DNA of 64,000 nucleotides from assembly GCA_028673005.1 (NCBI GenBank), contig CM054114.1, positions 10,819,108 through 10,883,107 on the forward strand, given 5' to 3'. The notes under the pieces are model-generated. The model was not told where the DNA came from, did no database searches, and was given only the letters and a program-made list of their open reading frames with translations. Shown here piece by piece: positions 58,349 through 64,000 of this stretch. The DNA comes from Tanypteryx hageni. Its lineage: Eukaryota > Arthropoda > Insecta > Odonata > Petaluridae. How positions within the stretch are numbered: position 1 is the first letter of the stretch; each line of letters begins with the position of its first letter. A program made the translations under genes and the position numbers.

Positions 58349-59540
58349 CTGAAGGTACTTCCTATATTCATATAATATTAACAGCTTTAAGTTTAGGTAA
58401 TAATAAAAGGCATTTGATTGATAATTCGTGGAATTCATTGTCGAGTGTCGAAAATGATCTCTATATTGAAGTAAGATATCGCAGAAGTTTTAATTTGGAA
58501 TTCAATGGAAATTGTCTTAGTGTTTTAGGAAACTAAAATGGAAGAATACTTCGTTTACCTTTTCAATAGTGAACTCTTGTTAAACCTACGAGTAATATCC
58601 GTCAATTAGTTGACTTTCTTTCGTCTTTTATCGGAAATTTCCTTCGCAGAAAAAATTCCAGTTTCTTAGAATTTTTAACTGCAAATCATCGCCCATTTCA
58701 TTGATGCGTCGCTTGGAATAGAAACGTCTATCCAAAGTCTGTTTAAGCGACTGCACTCTAGCAGCGGTGTCGCACACTCGCGAATAGTACCGCAAAATTT
58801 AAAAGTGAAGGCGAATGCGCATGGAAAAATAAACGCGCACACAAACACGCCAATGTACGTTTCACTGAAAAGAAGCTTCGAAAAATTAGTTAAAGCGTTA
58901 ATCGTTTTCAGCGAACCGAAGTCCAATTGCCAATTAACGGTTTTTTTCTTTCATTCTCTCCCTCCCCTCTCCAGTCTCCGTCCGCCCCTTCCCACCAAAC
59001 GGGCGTTTTTATTTTGACGACCGCCGCTCTTCCAAATATAAAATAAAAGAATCGTAAGGGTAAGGGAATACTCGTACGTCATTCTCACGCGAAGTTTTTA
59101 TCAAGCGGAGAAATATAAAATGTGACGAACGAGAACGATAGTTTTTAAATACGTACACGATTACGCTGCGTGCATGAATCATCATACGCCTGCGCGCGCA
59201 CACACGCATAGATAAATGTGCGTTTGTTATGATTCATTAAAAGATAAGACTCGTATAGGACACATACTTTATAAACATTTATTAAGAAAAAGAGACATTC
59301 CTCGGTATAAAGAAACAACACGCTTTTTTTCACCCTTTCTTACGCTTACCCTTGAAGTGTACAAAAAGGGCTTTTTACCTCTCCCTACCTCCATGGCTCT
59401 GAAAAAGGGACTCCCCATTCTATTCCCTCGCATCTCGGAAGAGTAAGTGCAGAATAAATAAAACGCATGGGGTGGAAAAGGTTGTATGGGGGAGGCGGCA
59501 TCAATAAAGGGGGAGAGGTTTCGGATGGCGTCGGGGAGGC
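58349..59540. other. Non-coding sequence, mixed composition
   Basis: Moderate GC. Frames at 58675-58926 minus and 58805-59017 plus overlap and are unrecognised. A donor-like GGAAGA|GTAAGTGC lies at 59442/59443, following a 76-codon plus frame that has no known motif. Confidence 0.45.
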
Positions 59541-60300
59541 TTGAGGTTAAGGAGGGCGGTGCGGGGGCGGGGGGGAGGATTCCAGGGGAGGAGGGTGGGG
59601 GTGGCCGGGTGAGAAGTCGTTTCTCTCATCAGGATAACGCCTTTTGGGCCACGCAAGGCATTGATGCTCCTGGATCAATACCGGGCCGTCTTGCTCACCA
59701 TAGAAATCCCCCCTCCCCCACTTTCCCCTCACTCCCCCACCTTCCTCTTTCCTTCCATCATCCACCATCTTTCTCTCTCTCCCTCCGGTCCTCCATCTCG
59801 CTCCTCCCTTCCCCTGAAAACCCCTCCCCACCCTAACGACCGCTAGTAGCCGATCTTTCATCGCACGGACGCCGCCATCTTAGCCATCTGTAGCCAAAAA
59901 CCTTTGCTCCACGGCGACTTCTCGCGTTGCGCTCACGAAGAAATCTTTTCACGCTTAATCGATGAAAAAAAAATCCCTTGCTCGCTTCTTTATCTTTCTT
60001 CCTCTCCGTCGCACGCGACGCACGGCGTCCTTCTTCTTTATTTTCGTCATATATTTTATTTCTCTTCGTGCGTTTTGTGAATAGTGCCGTGGTTTCTGTC
60101 TTGGCTTTCACGTTCCTCTTTTAGGTCGGAAGATTAATATTCGTTTCTGTGTGGAAATTAAGGAAGTTATCGCAGTGCGGAAAGGCCTTAACGTATCCCT
60201 CACTGCTCCCTCTGGGTCGCCCTCTCCCGCCTCGCCCTTCCCCGCCTCGCCCTTCCCCGCCTCGCGCCGTAAGGGGAAATAAGTCAGCAATTAAAATGAC
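59540..60300. promoter_or_regulatory. CpG/GC-rich island with YY1/Pho-like motif
   Basis: GC-rich with CpG retained. GCCGCCATCTT at 59871-59881 is the reverse complement of AAGATGGCGGC, the consensus of YY1 (Pho in flies), followed by TAGCCATCTG. More GCCGCCAT and GCCAT sites occur near 60661-60680 and 60865. In promoters the motif usually lies just downstream of the start with AAGATGGCGGC on the transcribed sense strand, so a minus-strand start near 59900-60000 is possible (inference). Confidence 0.45.
60227..60268. repeat. 15-bp GC-rich tandem repeat
   Basis: CCGCCTCGCCCTTCC occurs about 2.5 times in a row. The Pro/Arg repeat it makes in the 108-codon frame 60149-60475 argues against that frame being a gene. 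Confidence 0.9.
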
Positions 60301-60479
60301 TGTGGGGAAAAAATTAAAACAAAAGTTAGAAGCACAAAGGGAAATGGATGCATGCGGTCTTCGTGTGGGAGGTCGGACACTTCCACGACGCCAAAAACTT
60401 GTGAGATTTACGTTCCAGAGGGTTCTTAGCGTCTCCCAACGGCCTCTTGAAGCAACCGGGGTTGACGTAGATTAGAAAA

Positions 60480-60605
60480 TGGTAAGGAGAGAGAGAGGAC
60501 GGGAGGTAAGATGAGAGAGGGAAGGAAAGAGAGGGAGAGAGGGAAGGAAAGAAAGGGAGAGAGGGAAGAGAAGGAGAGAGGGAAGGAAAGAGAGGAGGAG
60601 GAATA
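60480..60605. repeat. GA-rich tandem repeat
   Basis: Units of roughly 22-24 bases built from GAGAGGGAAGGAAAGAGAGG are repeated about four times with small changes. Confidence 0.85.
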
Positions 60606-61540
60606 GATGAAAGAAGTGTAAATAAAAATGTGTCCGCTGTTACGCTTTCGTCTTAATTCAGCGCCATTTTCGCCGCCATCGTAATATGTAACTGGGTCTA
60701 AACGAGTTGAAATAGCGTTAAAGAAGATAAGGGTCTCTGCTTCGTGGAGCAAGACTGAACCTTTTTTTTCCTCTTCTACCTCTAATTTCATCTTAACGAA
60801 AATTTGATTTTATCATTCATGCATCTGATCTTTCTTTAAAAGCCTTTTTAGCAAATATCCTCGTCGCCATCATCATTTACGCAACATCGAGGTAATTTAA
60901 AAAATGTAGATTCACGTTTTGGCGCATAACGGAGCGATAGATTTGGCTTAACTTAATTAAGGTTTTATTGCTCATTTCTGATGAGATAAGGAGAGGAAAA
61001 AGCTTCCCTTGTTCTAAATACTTTTTTAAATATATTTTACTTAGGTATGTTTGCTATACCGTCTACATTTTTGAAGCACAAATCTAGCAATGTATTCATT
61101 TTCACATATCTTACGTCATACGGTTATACTCACACGTGAGCTTTGGCATGCAAGATTCAAATATTATATTAATTTATTACATAACTTTTCTAAATTTAAT
61201 GTCAAAAGAATTCAAAAATAGTTTACAAGCATGATGATCTAATTTGGTTAAAGTTTTGAAGGAGAGTTAGCTCGTTTAAGTTTCCGGCGTAAAAACATTG
61301 GCGTTTATCATATTACTGTTAGTCTATGGTTTTTGCTAAGGGAACTATGGATAGATATTTATTATAGTTTACTAGAGGGTGTTGTTAGAACCTAGGTCTA
61401 TCATGGCACATCTCGTTATAATTTAGGATGATATTATGCGGAGATTTGCGATGAGCACACCCCTTCCTAGTGTCCGTGCCTGGCTTAACGTCAGGTACAC
61501 TCCACATAGAAGAATATATCTATACTGCGGTCAACAATTC
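60606..61540. other. Mostly AT-rich non-coding sequence
   Basis: No gene seen. CGCCGCCATC near 60671 is a YY1/Pho-like site. The rest is AT-rich and featureless. Confidence 0.5.
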
Positions 61541-63100
61541 TCTCTTCTTTTCCCCTCCATCACGGCTGCTTCACATGAAAGACTTCCCGTCCGCCTCTCC
61601 TTTATCTCCTCTCCCTCCTTACATCGCCTCTCCCTCCCTCCCGGCCATCCTTCCCTCTTCCATTGTCCCTACTACCCTTCCTCACCTGTTCCTCTTCTCT
61701 AGCTCTCCTTCCTCCTCGCACACTTCCTCACTTATCTTCCCCTCCTGACCATTTTCTCCCCATCCTTTCTCTTTCTCTCTCTCTCCACCAGTTCCGAAAA
61801 GCCCTTTTCATCTCCCCCCCCTCCTCTCTCTCTCACACTCGGTTTTTCTGGAAAGGACAACCTTCCCCCTCCCAGAGAACACAAGAAAAAATTAAAATTA
61901 GGAAACTTCCTCCCCCTCCCTGAGCCCTCCCCTTCCTCCTGTCTTATACGAAATAATTGCTCTCAAATCCGAATCAGGAGAGATCTCCCTTTTTCGCCTT
62001 ACCATCGCCGCCTCAATGGACGGACGCGCCACGACTCTACAAACATCTCACACTCAGAAAAAAGCTCCTCCATCTGGTGTGGGTATTATCCACTAACTTT
62101 TTTTCCTTCCAACACTCGAGCTCCGTTCGAAAAGAAAAGGGTGAGACTGGGATAGAGGAATGAGGGATGGGCGTTTTCGCGAAAAAATAATCTTTAATAT
62201 TTCTCAATTGGCGAACAAAGCTGTGGGGAAGAGTTGGTGTGCGTGTGGATGTCGGAGGAGTGGGAGGGGTAATGGGATTTGAATGAGGTCGAGTCGGAAT
62301 CCTCCACGGCCCTCCTTAAACCCCCTCCCCCCTCGCCCTCTTCCACCCTCCCCCTCCCTGTAGTTGGCTGGCACTCCTCTTCCGCGAGAGAAATATATTT
62401 ATTTCGCTCTTCTCCTTTTTCCGGATTTTTTTTCATATTTTTTTATTTCATCCCTTCGCCGACTGGCGTTGGTGTCGAGATTGTCACCGGGATGGGAAAG
62501 CTATAAGTGGCTCCGAGTGGTGGTGAGGGAGGGGGTTAGGAGAGGAGAGGATTTTCGCGTGGGGTTGGAGTCGCCGGGAGGAGGAGTTTGAGGCAGAGAG
62601 AGATGAAGTGGAGGATGAAGGCGGAGGCAGGGGCGATTTCGAACGGTAACGGGGCTGGAGGGTGGAATGGGTTGCGATTCTCTACTGTCAGCACCAGAAG
62701 TCATCGTCCCTCTCCCTCCTCCTCCCCTCCCCCGACCTGCCGCCCCCTCCACATTTTTCGCTCCTCTCCCTTTCGGTCAATCGATTCCTCGATTACGGCC
62801 GTTTTTCGAGAATGACGCTCCGATGAGCGAGAGCAGCCAGATAATACTTTTTTATCGCCCGATTATTTTTTGTGTATTTTTTCTGGATTTTTTTCTCTCT
62901 CGGACTTCTATCGTCTTTTTTTATTATGTGGGAATGCCACACACGTTCTCACGCGCTCGGCTGAGTGAGATGGTCAGGGAGAAAGTAGCGAAATATAAGC
63001 GAATGGAGCGAAAGAAAGAGGGCCACATGGAGAGAAGTGGAGAAAGGAAGCTGGAGAAAATTTCATCTTGGCATCCAGAATCTTGATGGGATTCTGAGAA
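61541..63100. repeat. C/T-rich then mixed GC-rich region
   Basis: Polypyrimidine runs at 61545-61930 and 62290-62400 and purine-rich runs at 62520-62620, then C/T at 62700-62760. Many overlapping frames of 60-139 codons occur on both strands. All are Pro/Ser/Arg-rich and unrecognised, as expected of GC-rich low-complexity DNA. CpGs are retained, so part of it may be a CpG island. Confidence 0.55.
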
Positions 63101-64000
63101 AGCGATCCTTACTAATTTAAATCGCCGAAGAAACGAATTGATAAACCCAAAGAGCATTATCTGGTAAAGATTTAAGTCTTCCTGTACTGTACTTTTTCTA
63201 AATTATTTTGATGTCGTGTAAGAATTATTCGGACGAGCCTCTGCGGACTTATGATAGGAATTGAGTGTCAGTGTTGTTTTTGAGAGGAAAGAGAGAAGCG
63301 AGGGAAAGCGATGGCGTGTGGAGAGCGAGAGAGAGAGAGGGGGAAGGGGTCGCTCAGAGTGTGATACAGAAAGCCCTGTGGTGTCAGATCCCTAAGCGAA
63401 ATACCCAGATGAGTATTTGATGGTTCCTCACTCGCAATGGGGACCGAGAGGAGAGAGAGATAGAGAAAGGGAGATGGGGGAATATTAGAGGGAGTGGGGG
63501 AGAGGAAAAGAATGCCCAAATTGGGAGGAAATTGGATGTAGAGCGATGTGGAGTAATGTCAGCGACGCACTATACGTTTTAATATTCATGCTAAGGAACC
63601 GCAAAAGGATATTCGAAAGGCCACACGTTGTTCAAATTGTCTCAAGGAGAAACATCAAAAGACAAAAATTTATTGTAATAAGGTAATTGATTCAAAAATA
63701 AAATATTAATAGAAGTCGTGTGTACACAGAAAGATAGCACAATTAAATTTGTTATTTATTAGCCAAGTGCAAAATCACTTAAAACCATATTTGGCTTATA
63801 TTTTGCTGATTTAGCAATAAACTTAACAAATAGTTAAGCGTGCATATGACGTCGATCTAGGTACAGGAGTATAATATAGTCGTTATTCCACCAAATATCC
63901 TGCCAAAAAAATAATCTGTGTAGAATTGTCAACCATATTGTGCATGTTGACCTTATAAGGGAAAGATAAAGGTCAAATTATGATCAACAAATATTTAGAA
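63101..64000. other. Non-coding sequence with a GA tract
   Basis: A GAGAGAG-rich tract at 63280-63500, then AT-rich DNA to the window end. No gene is supported. Confidence 0.5.

Noticed and set aside
60149..60475. 108-codon plus frame
   Set aside because: Contains a 15-bp tandem repeat (Pro/Arg), starts in unsupported sequence and has no known motif.
1..64000. CRISPR arrays, bacterial operons or an integrated prophage
   Set aside because: No regularly spaced repeats, ribosome-binding sites or dense coding; the window is animal nuclear DNA.

Overview
This window is nuclear DNA from an animal, most likely an arthropod and probably an insect. It is AT-rich, has no long open reading frames and no operons, and is full of short decayed mobile elements. 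The element types (CR1/Jockey-like and endonuclease-type LINEs, piggyBac, hAT, Helitrons, tRNA-derived SINEs) and the LINE C-terminal protein type at 41.4-41.9 kb are common in insect genomes. I cannot name the species. I found no complete host protein-coding gene, no rRNA, no functional tRNA and no CRISPR array.

Layout. From 1 to about 13 kb the sequence is AT-rich with dispersed repeats, here called DR1, DR2 and DR3, one small hAT element and microsatellites. A SINE at 12.95-13.35 kb leads into a CpG-rich, GC-rich island (13.68-15.3 kb). From 15.3 to 49 kb the sequence is AT-rich and rich in transposons. It holds a hAT element nested in a DR3 repeat (18.0-20.2 kb), another hAT element (21.3 kb), a broken LINE reverse transcriptase (23.4-25.0 kb), two abutting hAT elements (26.1-26.9 kb) and minus-strand Helitron 3' ends (30.1 and 32.8 kb). 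Further on are a piggyBac relic (40.2-41.3 kb), a LINE 3' fragment (41.4-41.9 kb), a sharply bounded internally deleted Helitron (43,144-44,311), a further hAT element (45.9 kb) and a palindrome-ended MITE (47.9 kb).

From about 49.3 kb to the end the composition changes. There are several GC/CpG-rich islands, long polypyrimidine and polypurine tracts, GAGA-type repeats and YY1/Pho-like motifs. This half looks like regulatory or 5' non-coding sequence of one or more host genes. The best exon candidates are a TATA-preceded GC-rich leader ending in a good splice donor at 50,343 (+) and an 80-codon phase-0 exon at 58,109-58,348 (-), both unproven.

The coding relics do not work together as a pathway. 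They are independent dead transposons. The most informative structures are the Helitron with both termini readable, the hAT insertion for which this same window holds an empty-site paralogue, and two inverted-repeat-bounded units that carry hammerhead-ribozyme-like core motifs.
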